Positions 35,713 through 49,115 of a DNA stretch of 64,000 nucleotides are shown piece by piece. Both the position numbers and the translations under genes were made by a program. The DNA lies in NCBI RefSeq assembly GCF_910592395.1, contig NC_088324.1, positions 7,468,953-7,532,952 on the forward strand, written 5' to 3'. The DNA comes from Lineus longissimus. Its lineage: Eukaryota > Nemertea > Pilidiophora > Heteronemertea > Lineidae. Below the pieces are notes generated by a model. The model was not told where the DNA came from. It searched no databases and was given only the letters and a program-made list of their open reading frames with translations. The number at the start of each line of letters is the position of its first letter. Positions within the stretch are counted from its first letter, which is position 1.

Positions 35713-36656
35713 CAAGGAGGATACCGCGGTGACGTCACATCACGTGATCCCGACCCATATTAGTGATCGCTATGGCCAATCAGATTCAGTCTACTGACAG
35801 CACCAGTACTGAACACATCTCCACGTCTCACTGTCTGGTGCGCTTTTGTACACAAAAACACCAATAGACATGAAATATTGCAATACCTAGTATGGATTCT
35901 TCCTGTGTAAAATAAAATTTACAGAGCAGATTAACTTCCACGAATAAAAAAGACGTTTGGCGTGGCCAAAGTGCGGAAATAATGTCTCCGCTAAAATACA
36001 CTACGAAATACACTAGGCAATGCACTACGCAATATACAGTAGAGATGCAGTTGAGTTTGTTATTGTTTTGACTTAGAAGCCCGCCCATATCATAATATAT
36101 TCATGTATTCATGAAGTATGAACTCATTTCTGTCCCATACAACTCTAAGAACAGTCAATTTCTCCTAAAATCATCACCGAAACCGCGATATCCGCAGGAA
36201 GATTTCGTTCTGTTGTCCGAAAATGCATGATCTTACAGGGGCGCTAACTCGACAAATAGAGGGGATCTATGGGGATCTATGCGAGTTTTAGGTATTACAG
36301 GTCTCGAACTTGTAAAATCTGTAAACATGCCTCCAAATCCCATTATGATAATGAAGAGATTGCCCCATATCTGGGAGACTGTTTTGAAACCATCGCTAAT
36401 TTTGGAAGATCGGTGCCGGCAATTTGGTTTAAAAAACCCTATTTTTCCCCATCAAAACAGCACTTTTCATTATTCAAATGATAGCTTATTGTCTGAAGAC
36501 TTATTTCATAGCAGAAAAGTACTAATAACTCTGATTTGATGCGAAAAAATCTAACTTTTTTGATGACTTGATTTTCCCTTGGCCGTGGATCGAGTTTGTT
36601 TACAATATGCAGCGCCATCTTGGAAAAGCCGTGACGTCACCGCGGTATCCTCCTTG
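35713..36656. mobile_element. 944-bp TIR element with 9-bp target-site duplication
   Basis: The left end starts CAAGGAGGATACCGCGGTGA and the right end is its exact reverse complement over 26 bp, finishing ACCGCGGTATCCTCCTTG. Directly outside both ends is GTATATTGG (35704-35712 and 36657-36665), an exact duplication. Nine-bp duplications fit Mutator-like transposons best; reading the first base as part of the element leaves 8 bp (hAT- or Merlin-like). The interior holds no recognisable transposase. Confidence 0.85.
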
Positions 36657-36665
36657 GTATATTGG

Positions 36666-38919
36666 TACTGTATTAGCCAGAGCTAGCCCTTGATTATGAA
36701 GGGATTTTCAAATTAAGGTTACAATGGTATGTTTATGTGCTCACCACAGCTTTCAAAACTTGATGTATCTGAAGAGGCACTCTGAACTTGGCATGGCCTT
36801 ATCAAGGAGCTGCTCACGGTGCTGAACTTCTAGCTTGCCTGTCGACTAAGTGCCTTGCCCGAGATCATGCTACATGTAGGAGGAGCACGCATTTTAAAGT
36901 TTTAGTAGTGATAGTGCAATTGGTCCGAGCCATTTGGAGGCCGACATGTGAAGGCCTATCTGGGTTCTCCTTCATCTCCGTATAAAAAGGGGCATATTGC
37001 TGACTAAGGAACGAGGTATATTCACATTGCCTCATCATCTCATTCGGACCAACTGATATACTTTTATGTGCACGCATACAGCACGCCACAGGGTCCGAGT
37101 CTGTGGACAAATGGTTGGTTTAATTTGTCTCTTCGATATTGCTCCTTTGATATTGCATTATATTTTCATTGCAATTCAATCTATTCAAGGTATAGCCCAT
37201 TTGAACCTGCCTGCGCCACGGGTACAATGCTAGTACGTATATACTAATGGTATACGTCTATGTTGCATGCACATCGAATCAATTAAAACCCAACAAGTGT
37301 TTGGCAAGCATCGCATACAAAGAAACGACAATTTCATTTGATTATTAAACTTCCTCAGCTTCAGAATAAGCAGTCGATGCTGCGCGATGCTGCGCGTAGA
37401 TTCGTTGTTGCGGAATTTAACATAGGCATGCTGAGCGAGAAGGCTAGGTTTGCGGGATGGGCCAATTGCAATACCTATGTGTGATCTCTTTCTCTTTATG
37501 GTTGGGTACTGAACGGACTGATAACTAGAAATAGGTCTGTTGCCGACAATACAATTAGGCAAGTTCAAATGATCAATAAAACCGGTTAATTCCTTGTCTC
37601 CTGGAAGTCCAATTACCTACTTCGCTCAAGGACGGTGTATTAGTATTTTGGGGGAGATTCCTGGCTTGTCTCCTTGAGAGGAATAAGTCTATCGAATACG
37701 TACATTCGTGTGGTATACCTAATGATATGAATACTTTTTCACTTTAGGGCTTTAAAAATTGGTATTGAACATCCGTCCAAGTACTTATCCCGGTCTTCAC
37801 AGAAAATGTCTGGGGTTTCAAGGAGAATTAACCAGAAGGTGCTCCTGGGTAGGGTTGATAAAATAGACAAGGAGTTAGCATCTGCCAAATGGGAACGTTC
37901 AGCCCACGACTTCCCCGGTTCATGACCAGTGCAAAAGTTTACATTACTCCCCCGGAAAGGATGTTTTATCCTATTGCCTGGTGATGGATTAAGGTGTTTA
38001 TATGTCGAGACCAATACCGGACACCTCAGAGCTTCATAAAAGCACATATCTGATATCATTTGTCCCCAAGACGTGTCGTCTTACTGATAGATTTCACCAC
38101 ATTTGCTTAAAATTGAGGCTAGTTTGCAACCACAGGAAAAGTATTCTGTATACATTCGCAGATGGTATTGTGTATAGCAGTTACAACAGTCTGCTGTTTA
38201 TGTGAATAATGAAAGCGAATTCCTGTATGTAATTCATTTAGACTGCTCCCCTCATAAACATCAATATAAGCAATTTTGCTGCGCCAACTGTGCTGCCATC
38301 GTATAGCTGCTGCTCGAATCAGTTGGAATATTGATCTCGAATCAATGGCCCGTCACCCATCGTAGAGTAGGAATGACTGGTTTTACCCCTTTACACTAAA
38401 TATCATTACAAATGAAATTGCTCCAAAACATATTGAGCTAAGATGCAGATTTCGACACTGGCGGAAGCGGCGCCTTCCTGTGCATCAACATACATGTCTA
38501 CAAACTGGTCATCGTGTGCCCAAGTAATAGGCAAACTTGGGTTTAAACTTGACAATTGTGTAATTCGTGCATTTATTCAAATATTTCTGTAATGCTTTCG
38601 ATAGTTATCAGCAATCTCACACGGCCAGTCATTTAAATGTAAAGACCGTATTGCTCCATGATAAATTTGAGTTCATTTGTGCAGCAAAGAACTTGCGATA
38701 ATGGTGGAGGTAAAACGCACATGAAATGAAATCCTCGAATGGGTGTGACACCTCCCCTTAATTTACGAATGAAGACGAATTGAGATGATTACTACTAAAT
38801 CTATCCCACTGCTACAACTTCATCATTTGAAAACGTGCCCAAATTTGCGGTCGTCTAGTGGATGCCTTTTCTTCCATTATATGTCCAAATCTTGTCCATC
38901 TTGCTGTGAACAAAAAAAC
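36666..38919. other. Non-coding; nothing firmly recognised
   Basis: A 106-codon - strand frame (38059 to 37739) has some protein-like composition (FWLILLETPDIFCEDRDKYL) but no recognised family. Confidence 0.35.
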
Positions 38920-39085
38920 TGTGACAGGTTTTGGAGTGGAACGGTCTCCCCCAGTATTAGAAACTCTCTCCAAACATTGACACTTCCAAAAGTCGACTCA
39001 AGGCATGGCTGTCTCAGGCCCACTCTGGTGAGGTAGCGCCTTCATCAGGCTTTGTAAAGGCGCTTTATAAATACATGTATGTATA
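38920..39085 (+). mobile_element. LINE 3' end remnant (CR1/L2/Jockey-like reverse transcriptase C-terminus)
   Basis: Across frames the sequence reads FWSGTVSPSIRNSLQTL and then KSRLKAWL, the W-N-LP-SIRNS...F-K-RLK--L signature at the end of many LINE reverse transcriptases. At least one frame change and a stop break it. It is followed by GCGCTTTATAAATACATG, a common LINE 3' tail context. The copy is dead and 5'-truncated. Confidence 0.6.
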
Positions 39086-39799
39086 ATTATGACCATTGTT
39101 ATTATGATCATCAGCTGTAACATTTGGCATCACCGTTCACTCGATTCTCCGGGAGGAATCTTCTTGTTATAACTTAGCCATGTAGGCCTTTGTGATACAG
39201 AAAGCGTAGGTTGTCGGGCTTGGCGAGGATCATGCCTGATTATATTATTAAATCAATACGTGCCATTGTATGGCTATCAAGGACCTTGTTCAAATTGTAT
39301 TGAAATATTTAATTGGATTGGTGCGTTTGGAGAGGTCTGTGATAGATGGCGAAGGTATCGGATATTTGTGGCTACTCTCCCTGCTCCGGGAACGATGGTT
39401 TCGAAGTATTGGGTGTGACGCCATTTTGTTTTTGCTGTTAATCTGACCGTCGATTCAGAGACAAATATTGCTAGACTGATCTTGACGATGGTCGATAAAG
39501 ACTGCTACAGCATGAACACTAAAATACGGCAAAATGGTGGCGGCAAAACGTCCCCTGTTAGTTGGCCCAGGGGCGTAGTCATCGGGCGGGAGGGGGAGGC
39601 AGTCACCCCCCAGACCAGAATATGCCCCTGCTTCCATTCTAGATTTTCAAAACTGAAAAACACTGCTTTGTCTCGCTCACAATATGCGGTTTCCTGCCCC
39701 ACTATTAGCCTTGAATAATCGACCCTGCCCAGTACTCACAGACAAATCACTTTCGATTATCGCAGATTACAGTCTTTCGATTGCTGGTGACAGCTCTCT
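39086..39799. other. Non-coding; nothing recognised
   Basis: No exon or repeat was recognised before the satellite. Confidence 0.4.
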
Positions 39800-40690
39800 A
39801 CAGAAATAGCACAGGCAAATCGATAACTGATTTGTGACATGCTCCTGCATTCTGGCATCTGTATTTGAGCTGGTGACAGGTGATAACTGATCGTTAAGGT
39901 ACTCCTACTTGCATCTGAATTTGGATTACCGTGAGCTGGTGACAAGGCCGAGCGATAACTGATCGCTGAGGTCCCCCTGCTGGCATCTGAATTTGGATCA
40001 CCGTGAGCTGGTGACAAGCCGAACGATAACTGATCGCTGAGGTCCCCCTGCTGGCATCTGAATTTGGATCACCGTGAGCTGGTGACAAGCCGAGCGATAA
40101 CTGATCGCTGAGGTCCCCCTGCTGGCATCTGAATTTGTATCACCGTGAGCTGGTGACAAGCCAAGCGATAACTGATCGCCGAGGTCCCCCTGCTGGCATC
40201 TGAATTTGGATCACCGTGAGCTGGTGACAGGTGATAACTGATCGCTGAGGTCCCCCTGCTGGCATCTGAATTTGGATCACCGTGAGCTGGTGACAAGCCG
40301 AGGTCCCCCTGCTGGCATCTGAATTTGGATCACCGTGAGCTGGTGACAGGTGATAACTGATCGCTGAGGTCCCCCTGCTGGCATCTGAATTTGGATCACC
40401 GTGAGATGGTGACAAGCCAAGCGATAACTGATCGCTGAGGTCCCCCTGCTGGCATCTGAATTTGGATCACCGTGAGCTGGTGACAAGCCAAGCGATAACT
40501 GATCGCTGAGGTCCCCCTGCTGGCATCTCAATTTGGATCACCGTGAGCTGGTGGCAGGCGACAACTGATCGTTGCGGTGCTAATGTTGGCATCTGTATTT
40601 GGATCACATTGAGCTGGTGACAATCTATAGCTGATCGTTGAGGTGCTGCTGGTGGGATCAGTTTTTAGATCACTTTAAGCTGGTGACAAT
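39800..40690. repeat. 71-bp satellite array (about 13 units)
   Basis: The unit contains CTGATCGCTGAGGTCCCCCT, GGCATCTGAATTTGGATCAC, CGTGAGCTGGTGACAAGC and CGAGCGATAA. AGGT cores lie at 39897, 39969, 40040, 40111, 40182, 40248, 40301, 40367, 40438, 40509, 40575 and 40641. The usual spacing is 71 bp; several units are 66 bp (GTGACAGGTGATAA variant) and one is 53 bp. The edges are more diverged than the middle, as expected of arrays homogenised by unequal exchange. Confidence 0.9.
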
Positions 40691-41569
40691 CAGCCAATCG
40701 AAATATCAATGGTTTACCAACGATTTGCCCTAAATTATGTGAACAGCGCTGATAAAGGGGGCTAAGTGTAGCCCCGCTCTGCAGTACGTGCTCCTCGTCC
40801 CGACACCACCTTCACCAGCTACACGATCTCGTGCTAGGCAAGTGAGAGAACGTAGAAATACTAATTTCACTTAGCCGGATAACAGGCACTCGGAAACATT
40901 GTCCCACTCCGCTCCGCCCTCTATCAAGGGAAATTAGTGTGGTTCTTCTTGGCCCAGTCTGAACAAGTGAACGCTTAGATCGCGGAACAACACGATCGCA
41001 ACAAGTCTAACGGTAAGGAAAAAATCACAAACCTCGGCCTTAAAATTTCCTGACTACTGTTCCAAGACTTCTTGAAGAACGCTTCGGTCCCATCCTTTTA
41101 ATCGTTTGATCTAACTGGAAAGACAGAGTATCATTTTCAAAAAAATCAAACAGCAGTTATGTCGTCCTGACTATTAAGTAATGGTATCGGCGTTCTTAGT
41201 CAGCGTTTTATATCATTTAGGCAATAATCTCACAACTCGGTGGGCGTATATACAGCCCATGATTTTGTGTGGTCGCCGACATTTCCTAGAAATGGGACGG
41301 GAGTTGGAATGGACATAATCTACACTGTCAGCTGTCGGTATCAATTTTCGCTCCTGAAACCGGGCGTAGGATTACCCGGTGGTGAACATCAGTAATATTT
41401 ACGTCAGTTCCTGTGCGTTCTCCCGGGCGGTTGTGGACGACCATCAAAATGTAATGTCACGGAGAGGACGTCTTTTTAGTCACACAGAGGGTGTGTTTCT
41501 TGTCCATATTATACATTACGTTTACTTATCTATATTATACATTACGTTTACTTGTCCCTGTCGGTTTGG
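40691..41569. other. Non-coding; short tandem duplication at 41505-41552
   Basis: TATTATACATTACGTTTACT is present twice in a row with a 28-bp period. Nothing else was recognised. Confidence 0.5.
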
Positions 41570-41640
41570 CTCTATCGACACCCATTAAAGCTGTCACGTG
41601 AGGGTCGATGTTATCAAGATTTGCCTCGATAACCATTGGA
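41570..41640 (-). repeat. Two-hairpin dispersed repeat, copy 3 (- strand)
   Basis: The reverse complement reads GGTTATCGAGGCAAATCTTG, ATAACATCGACCCTCACGTG, ACAGCTTTAATGGGTGTCG, matching copies at 6147 and 17458. Confidence 0.6.
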
Positions 41641-42307
41641 GAGGACAGTTGATCGAGCAATGGGAATCAAGTCCTAGGCGTGAGCAGTCTTTTTTTCGGC
41701 AATAGACCGACCGTATATTGGGGTTTGGCCTGAATTATTTTTAACTGCGAGGTTATAGCGGAAAATAACTTATGTTCAAATATATATAGATCTCCATGTT
41801 TCAGACCAATAAGTGTATTGACATTAAAATCATTACAATTCACATTTTACGAGAAAAAAAATCCATCGATTATCTGATTTCCAAACCATAATCCGCATGT
41901 ATGTGTAACAGTGTCAACTATGTTGCCGCGGGGTAGGTGGCTAATTAAGAATTTTAAATCAAACATTTACTTCGAATTCTAAATGTCAACAAATAGTCTA
42001 GATTTTTTTCATGGTCCCGGGGATGTGACGCCTACGTTAGCCTAAGGCTACGGGAATCAATCTCTCTTATTTCACGAAACAAAACCTTTTATCCCATTGT
42101 GATTAAAAATCTTCAAAATGTAGTATTGTTGGTTTAAGTGGAATCCTATCCATGGTCGATTTGATACAATGGATTAAAGTAACATACTTCTTTTTATCTT
42201 AGACGAATGATAATTATACTCTGCTGCTTTAACAGACGCCCGCGACGTACAATTATAAACAATGCATTGCCAAAATAAATCTATTTGTCTATATCTTGGG
42301 GAGTTTG

Positions 42308-42480
42308 AAATTACAAGTCGAACTGAATTTTTTACAGGCGTTAAATTTACATGAATTGTCCCAAAGGTTTTGACATTTCAAATCGGTTGTTTGAAATAAC
42401 AAGTCGAATTGAATTTTTTACAGGCGTCGAATTTACATGAATTGTCCAAAAGGTTTTGACATTTCAATTGAAGTTGATGT
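42308..42480. repeat. Tandem duplication, period about 86 bp
   Basis: GAAATTACAAGTCGAACTGA with TTTTTTACAGGCGT and TTTACATGAATTGTCC is followed by a nearly identical second copy. Two units only. Confidence 0.7.
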
Positions 42481-45400
42481 TTCTGAATCTGATGCATGCT
42501 GACCTGCTGAGTGAGAGAGAAATCTAAACCTTGGACGCTAGTTTGATACAAGTAGTAACAACTGTTTCAACCACTTATGGCCAAGTGTGAGGGTTCCTTT
42601 GAACGCTTTTTCGGGTTGGCGCGGTGCATTTGTCGAGAGGCGGGCACATTTCGTTTCATCATCATCATCATGTCCCGCAGCTGTTAGGCCATTGGGGCGA
42701 CGCTGCATGCATGACTACTTGGCACCATAGGGATCGGTCCTCTGCAAGGCGGATCAGGTCCTCTGTTCTACGTCCTGTCCAATCTTTTCGTTTAGCAGCT
42801 AGAAATTGCCAGTGTGAACGGAGCAATTAGGTAGGGCCCTATTGTGGACTGATCCAAGAGCTTTCCAAACCAGTGTTCTTTAATGACAACCGAGTTCAAC
42901 CCGAAGGGATAGTGGCGACAACGGTCTGCAGCTGGGTGTTGAATATGGCACGACGCCAGCATGTTACCCCCCCCCCCCCCCCCCCCCCACATACACATCA
43001 TGCAGACTACCCATGAACGTGTATGCTGCCAATTCCCATACACCAAGCTTCGCTTGGGCGCTAGTAGCATCGTCGATTGAATTGTCACAGTCATGTAGCC
43101 TAGCATGTACGCTAACAGCCAACAATCGATGGTAGAGGAAAATAGACAACTGGTTGCCATAGTAACGTGTACCCAGCTCCGTACGGCTCACCATCGAGAC
43201 TTGACGACCATTCGCTATGATGAGAGTGATGCATTGTCTCTACACGCTACTGCCGCTAGCTCGGGGTAGGACAATAACAGTTTTACTAGATAACGCTTCA
43301 AATAGCTTTAGTATAAAAGGCAGCCACTGGTTGCTGCCCCATCTCGTTTTTGCCACTGTTCATAATGACCTTGACCCCTACGCTTGATCTGGAAGTAGCG
43401 ATACTATGCCTCGCCGAAATATTCTCGGTGAACGCAAAGTTAGCCAAAATGAAGACGGGTCTTTCCTGAGATGACTGGCGATCGCAGGACAGCTACAGAA
43501 TGGCCATTTATGTTATATTGATGACAGTGCCAGATATTGGCGAGGCCTGTTCTTCCATGAGATGAGCAGTTACACCTGTCATTTCATTTTAACATCAAGG
43601 TGTCGAGGACGATTGTCATTTTCTCCTGATTCGTATTTGCAGTATGTTTAGTTTTCTTGAATTTGGAAAATCCACTTGCCGAGTTTCCCTCGGCGACTGG
43701 GGTAGCTTTCTCGAGGGCGAGAAACGAAATCATTCACAGCCAAAATTTCGCTTGGTTGAACATCTTAGTGGTACCAAAATAAAAGCGATCAGAGTTCGTT
43801 TCATTTATCTCAAACTGGGTGTTATCTGCGCCTCGCTTCATAACATTCTGCATCAGGCAGAAATTTTCCTTGGGGAGGAAATTCGACGCGGTGATATTTC
43901 AATGTAACGTAATGAAGCGTCCGTTAGCATGGCTGTCGGGAAAGGTTTGGTTTATTTAAGGTTTCAAAGTGGTTAAGGTGGCGAATGTGGAAATCTGGCA
44001 CCAGCAGGAGTCTGAATAGACTAGTCTCCTGTCTTTTCACTGAACTAGCATAACATGTAAAGGCCACCGCCCTCCGTCTGAACTTTGCAATTTAAAAATT
44101 GAATTCGAATTCATTTTTCATTACTTAAATTACAGATTGAATATACATGTACATGTACTTCAACTGCTGTTGTGTACAATGATGGAAACATACTCTAGAG
44201 GTCAATTTTACATCTCATAACTGTACAGCGGCGATTCCTTGTGCCACTAGTAAATATAGTGTACACGCTGAGCGTAAATGCATGCCTTTAAAAACTTCTA
44301 GCATGTAAGATCAATTTGAGAGGGTTTTTTAATGTTTGAAACCGGATCCTCAGATCACAAATTCAGTAAACAGAACTCAGCTTATCAGTCATATTATGTT
44401 AATTATGTTTTTTTTAAAATACACAGCATAAAAAAGCTATTTTTAAATTCAAAGTGTTAAGATAGACAGGTGAACCCATAACATCAACGTTTTATTCATA
44501 ACAGCTGCATTAGATGATTTATATTTAATGTAGCTATGATTGCTGTACTCACTACATATGTAAGGCCCATTATTTCATGTGGGATAAATATTGAGTTTCC
44601 GACTCGTTACAATAGAAAATAGAGGTGCCACATCAGAAACTCCTCATGCAAATGAATCACAGAAAAATGAGCTATTATCAGTAAATTAGACCTTTCATCA
44701 AGGGAAGAATTTTTTTTTGTTAATTTGAATTACAACCGATTGGCACGGTATGTTTTTTCGCAGGGGAGGAAACGGCGAACGCGACCAAATGGGCCTTAAA
44801 TCCTGCGCCGTCCGTTAAATATTTGACATTCGTAATTGAATTCAAAGTGTGTAAATAAGTTCATTGAATATAAATTTCAGCAATGCCATCGTGTAGACAC
44901 TTTAAACACCAAGTTTCTGAAAATTCGCAGGCATAATACTAGTAACTGCAATACGACATTGTGCAGAACTGCATTTCTATTTTCTTGGATCACCAGTAAT
45001 TACGAACGACGTACCCCTTTAACAATCTCGAAGCGGCGGGAGGGCGCACCTAGGCAACAAGATGATCCAATATTCCATGTTGGATATCTGCATCCTGCTC
45101 GACTCTTGGATAAGGAAAGTCCCACAGCTCAGCAATTTACAATTCACAGCGCAGTTTGTGTCGTCGCAATTCTATTACCGCTCTACAATTAGACCACAGT
45201 GCCATGATAATTATCATTAGTTGCCATAGCTACAACTGTCCCGAGTCTCTGTTTTAGCCATATAGCCGAAATTACCCCGACAATGGTTGCATGGTGAATT
45301 TCATAATAGTGATGTATGACTGTTGTTTTTTGTCTGTTTTATGTCGACATTTCTGGTTTCGCTCTCGGTTGCCGTGGGGATGTCTGCATAGAGTATACGC

Positions 45401-46587
45401 CCGGCTTGCCCGAGGAGTTTTGTCATTTGATTTCTCCAATGACATGAAAAGAGCTGTCATTTCGTTAATGTCTTCTTCACATATGCACATTGATTGATTC
45501 AAGGCTCAAATGTAGCATTCAGAATTATACATACCCTATGCAGTTCGGTTATTCGGAAGAAATGAACTTTACAACATTTTCATTGCTCTTGTTTTAATCT
45601 GCGATGAAAGTGTACTGTAGTTGGTATCATTTAACACGTTGGTAAATACATTCCCTGGATTTTTATAGAACCAGAAAGTCCAATTCTATCATAACCCGTA
45701 AACCCGCAGATGACAATCCAGAACTCAAATATACGCCAAACCATAAATGTGGCGGCTTGTATGATGTTTGGTATAGCTGTACCCCACAAATGCAATCTGC
45801 CATTCACTATTATGTTATGCTACCAGGCCCTGTCGTGAGCACGTCGACCGTGGGTAATTGGAGATGTCGCACTGACCGTATGGGACCAACAGCCTGTTAC
45901 CGCAATCGACCACTGCTTTGCGACCTTTCAAAAAAGGGGTTCGTCTTGTACGTGCTTGCTGATCGCGGCTTTTTGCCAGCTCTAATCTGTGAACGAAGAT
46001 GGCATGCACGAAACGTAAGCATGGCTTGTGGAGGCGTAGGACTGAGGAACTGGCGGGTTGAACTCGCAAGCATCCCCCTCCCCTCCCCCACACACTGAAA
46101 ACATTTGCCTGTCCATTCCATTGTCAATTTCCCCATCATGTGAATTAACTTAAGTCTGGCCTACAGAAGTCGGATTCTTCAACGAAAGAAATCTTGAGAA
46201 CAAAACCGCCCGAATATTGCCAGAAGTCCATGGCCGTTTGACTTACCTCCTTTTGTGGTTTACCGCGCAATTAAAAATGATTAATAACCCAATAAGACTA
46301 ATTTGAATTCAAATAACGTGACTCGTTTGTGCGTCTTTTGATCTTGTCGATTTAATTGCAATTAAGCATATGTGGTCCTCTGATCATGATATCAGACCGT
46401 TTGATCATATCGCCCCCACCCCCGCCACGAGCAATCAACAATATGCTCTCGGCTAGCTTCCCTCTAAAACGCGATATCATTACGTTGCCAAGGAAACGAA
46501 TCAAGTCCTTACGGACAGCTTAACCAGACTTGTGGATTTCACACTCTCCGAGTTAAAATGGATGTAAACATTGGGACAGCCGATTAC
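42481..46587. other. Non-coding; nothing firmly recognised
   Basis: A 22-base C run lies at 42967-42988. Frames of up to 122 codons occur (partly created by the C run) but none resembles a known protein. Confidence 0.4.
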
Positions 46588-46866
46588 GGGGGGGGGGGGG
46601 GGGACGATAGGTTACTGTTGTGTACATTATGTTTGGGACAGGTCTTGGGAGCACGGTTAGTTGACTGACGTTTACAACAGGTTATATTACTGTTGTGTAC
46701 ATTATGTTTGGGACAGATGCCTGCGGGTACGGTTGGTTGACTGACATTTACATCAGGTAACTGTTGTGAACATTATGTTTGGGACAGGTGCCTGCGGGTA
46801 CGGTTGGTTGACTGACATTTACATCAGGTAACTGTTGTGAACACTATGTTTGGGACAGGTGCCGGG
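46588..46866. repeat. Poly-G tract followed by a 71-75-bp tandem array
   Basis: A run of 16 G (46588-46603) precedes about 3.5 units of CTGTTGTGTACATTATGTTT, GGGACAGGTGCCTGCGGGTA, GGTTGACTGACATTTACA. CTGTTG cores lie at 46615, 46690, 46761 and 46832. Confidence 0.8.
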
Positions 46867-48069
46867 GAATGGATGTCTGAAGTATGTCTGCAGAAAATAT
46901 ATGTAGAGGGACAACCAAGCTATGGGACCGGTGGGTGATCTCAACGCTAATGCTGCTTGGAGGAAAAGCCATCAGTGGGGTATACAGTGTGCCAGTAATA
47001 ATGGATCAACTGATGTTTACAGAGGGTTAGGGACAGTTGATTGGTACCATCGTGCAATAGTGACTCAGTTTGATTGACGGCAGATCAAAGAGAACCACGA
47101 TTCTGGTCGGGCCGTTTAAAACTCCCCATTTTATACGTTTCCCTTAAAAACTCGTGCATGCCAGTTTAATTTCTGTTCAGCGAAACATATATGTTCAAGG
47201 CAATAAATACAATGCAATTAGAAATAAAACATAGTGAGACTGAAAGTGAGTGAGCAAAACGTGCCCCTAGGATATTATGTAGCCTTTGAAGCAGAGTACC
47301 TAGTATGCAGTATGTGAGAATGGGGACGAGTTTCGAAGCAACACTCATACAGTATTTGCTTTTCTACAAGGAGGTCGTCATGGTAACGGCCACAGTTTCC
47401 CAAATGGGCTCCGCTGGAGTCATTCAGAGAAGGCAACTCAATAAAAATAGCGAGCAGTCTGTTTCTGGTTTATTTACTGTCGTAACAATCATTTAAATCC
47501 TTTCGTGAAGGTTAAAAATTTAGCATTCCTGCATCGTTTAATACATATGCCCAACAATACACAACCCACGCCATTTCCCAAACCAGGCTGCAGGTTGCAT
47601 ATTGTGCACTTTTATGGGTAAACTATCAAATTTGGTGAGAGTGTAAATAACTCCAACTATCCAACTATTCATTACCCAACCATTACAAGCGGCTGGTATC
47701 CATACTCTTGATCATATACATCAACAGCCGATATTTTGGAGTCTGTTTAGGGTGATCGCTGTGCAAGCCTCAATAAAAAAATTTCCTCTACATTGCACGA
47801 CAGTTGTTGTAGGTTTGATGAGGGGTTGGGGTTTCCTAACTTCTAACGAAAATCCATGCCAGTGGAGCCGATAAAACGATCCGTATCAGCTGCCCTACCG
47901 GCTGCTGGTTCTACCCTTGCTTGCTTTTGGCCGTTTCTTATGATTATAAAAGCCGAAAACCACAGAGCCCTCAGTAGTACGAGAGCTTGCTTTTCCCCTC
48001 AAGCGTACCATACTGAGATTCGTGGCCTTAACTCCTAGGTCAAGTACAAAAATATTCGAGAAGGGGATC
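46867..48069. other. Non-coding; nothing recognised
   Basis: No recognised exon or repeat. Confidence 0.4.
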
Positions 48070-48500
48070 GTTCACAGAGGATCACCAATCCGTCCAGGCG
48101 GAGTGTATCGCTATTTTCAAAGTGAGCATCACCAGTATCTTTCTCATTTTACGTAATAGCAGCAACCATTGATTCATGGCTCACTTGAGGTGAGGTAAAT
48201 TTTTCACGGTGCTGAATCGATGGCATTATGTCCTTCAGCAACCCATAAATGCGGAGTGTATCGCTATCTTTAAAGTGAGCGTTACCACTATCTCTCTCCA
48301 TCACGTTCTAGCAGCATGCATGATGCATCGCTTACCTCGGGAGACCAAGATTCACCCTCCTTAGATCAAGCGCAATATGTCCCGTACCATCCCGTTAACG
48401 CGGGGTGTAGCACCCTCTGCAAAGTGATTGGTATCTCTCTCATTTCACGTACCAGAAGCATTCATTGACGCTTCGCCTCCCACAGGAGATGAAAGACCTT
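48070..48500. repeat. Degenerate tandem repeat, period roughly 140-150 bp
   Basis: GGAGTGTATCGCTATTTTCA, AAGTGAGCATCACCAGTATC, TTTCTCATTTTACGT and CATTGATTCATGGCTCAC recur three times with heavy divergence (near 48100, 48255 and 48400). Confidence 0.6.
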
Positions 48501-48679
48501 GATTCTACCCTCCCAGGATCGATATAGCGTTCAATGTTTCCTCAATCGATCGACGCTGTCAATATATTCATCGAATCTGCGGATGCATGATAAGTACAGT
48601 TCGATCGCTGATGAAGGAGGGATTCGTTCACCCTCAAATTGAACTTTTTATCAACCATTTCCGCGAGATGATCGTTCTT

Positions 48680-49115
48680 GCTTGAAGATAAGGGCATGTG
48701 TTTAATGCATTTCCTCTAACTTGGCCTCGTTCGCGCCTCCTGGACCCGCGTGTAGTACATTTCCTTTAACTTAGCCTCTTGCACACCTCTTCGACATTTG
48801 TATAGTGCATTTCCTCTGACCTAGCCACTGCCAAGTCTCCTGGACATGTATATACATGCTTCCCGAAATTGGTGGCTTGCATTGGAACTAACTTTTCCCC
48901 CTTGTCCGTCATTAAAGGCATTCAAGTGTGTTGGTCAACGATGACTATCTCCTTTGTCCCTCCACCATAAGGCCTAGTTTCCCCTTATGACATCACTATT
49001 TCGGACACTCAGCGCCCTATTTCTGGAAAGGTGTATAGTACACTTCTTATAAACTGGACTCTTCCACGTCACTTGAGACTGAGTGTAGTACACTTCCTCT
49101 AACCTGGCATCTTTC
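48680..49115. repeat. Degenerate minisatellite, period about 57-60 bp
   Basis: TGCATTTCCTCTAACTTGGC and similar, followed by CTCCTGGACCCGCGTGTAGT, recurs near 48710, 48765 and 48820, and again in altered form near 49030 and 49090 (AGTACACTTCCTCTAACCTG). Confidence 0.6.

Noticed and set aside
39757-40531. Series of - strand ORFs with a repeated PAHGDPNSDASRGTSA peptide
   Set aside because: They are translations of the 71-bp satellite; 71 is not a multiple of three, so the frame changes between units, which is incompatible with a conserved repeat protein.
42792-43160. 122-codon - strand ORF
   Set aside because: Part of it is a poly-glycine stretch produced by the C homopolymer at 42967-42988, and nothing else supports coding.
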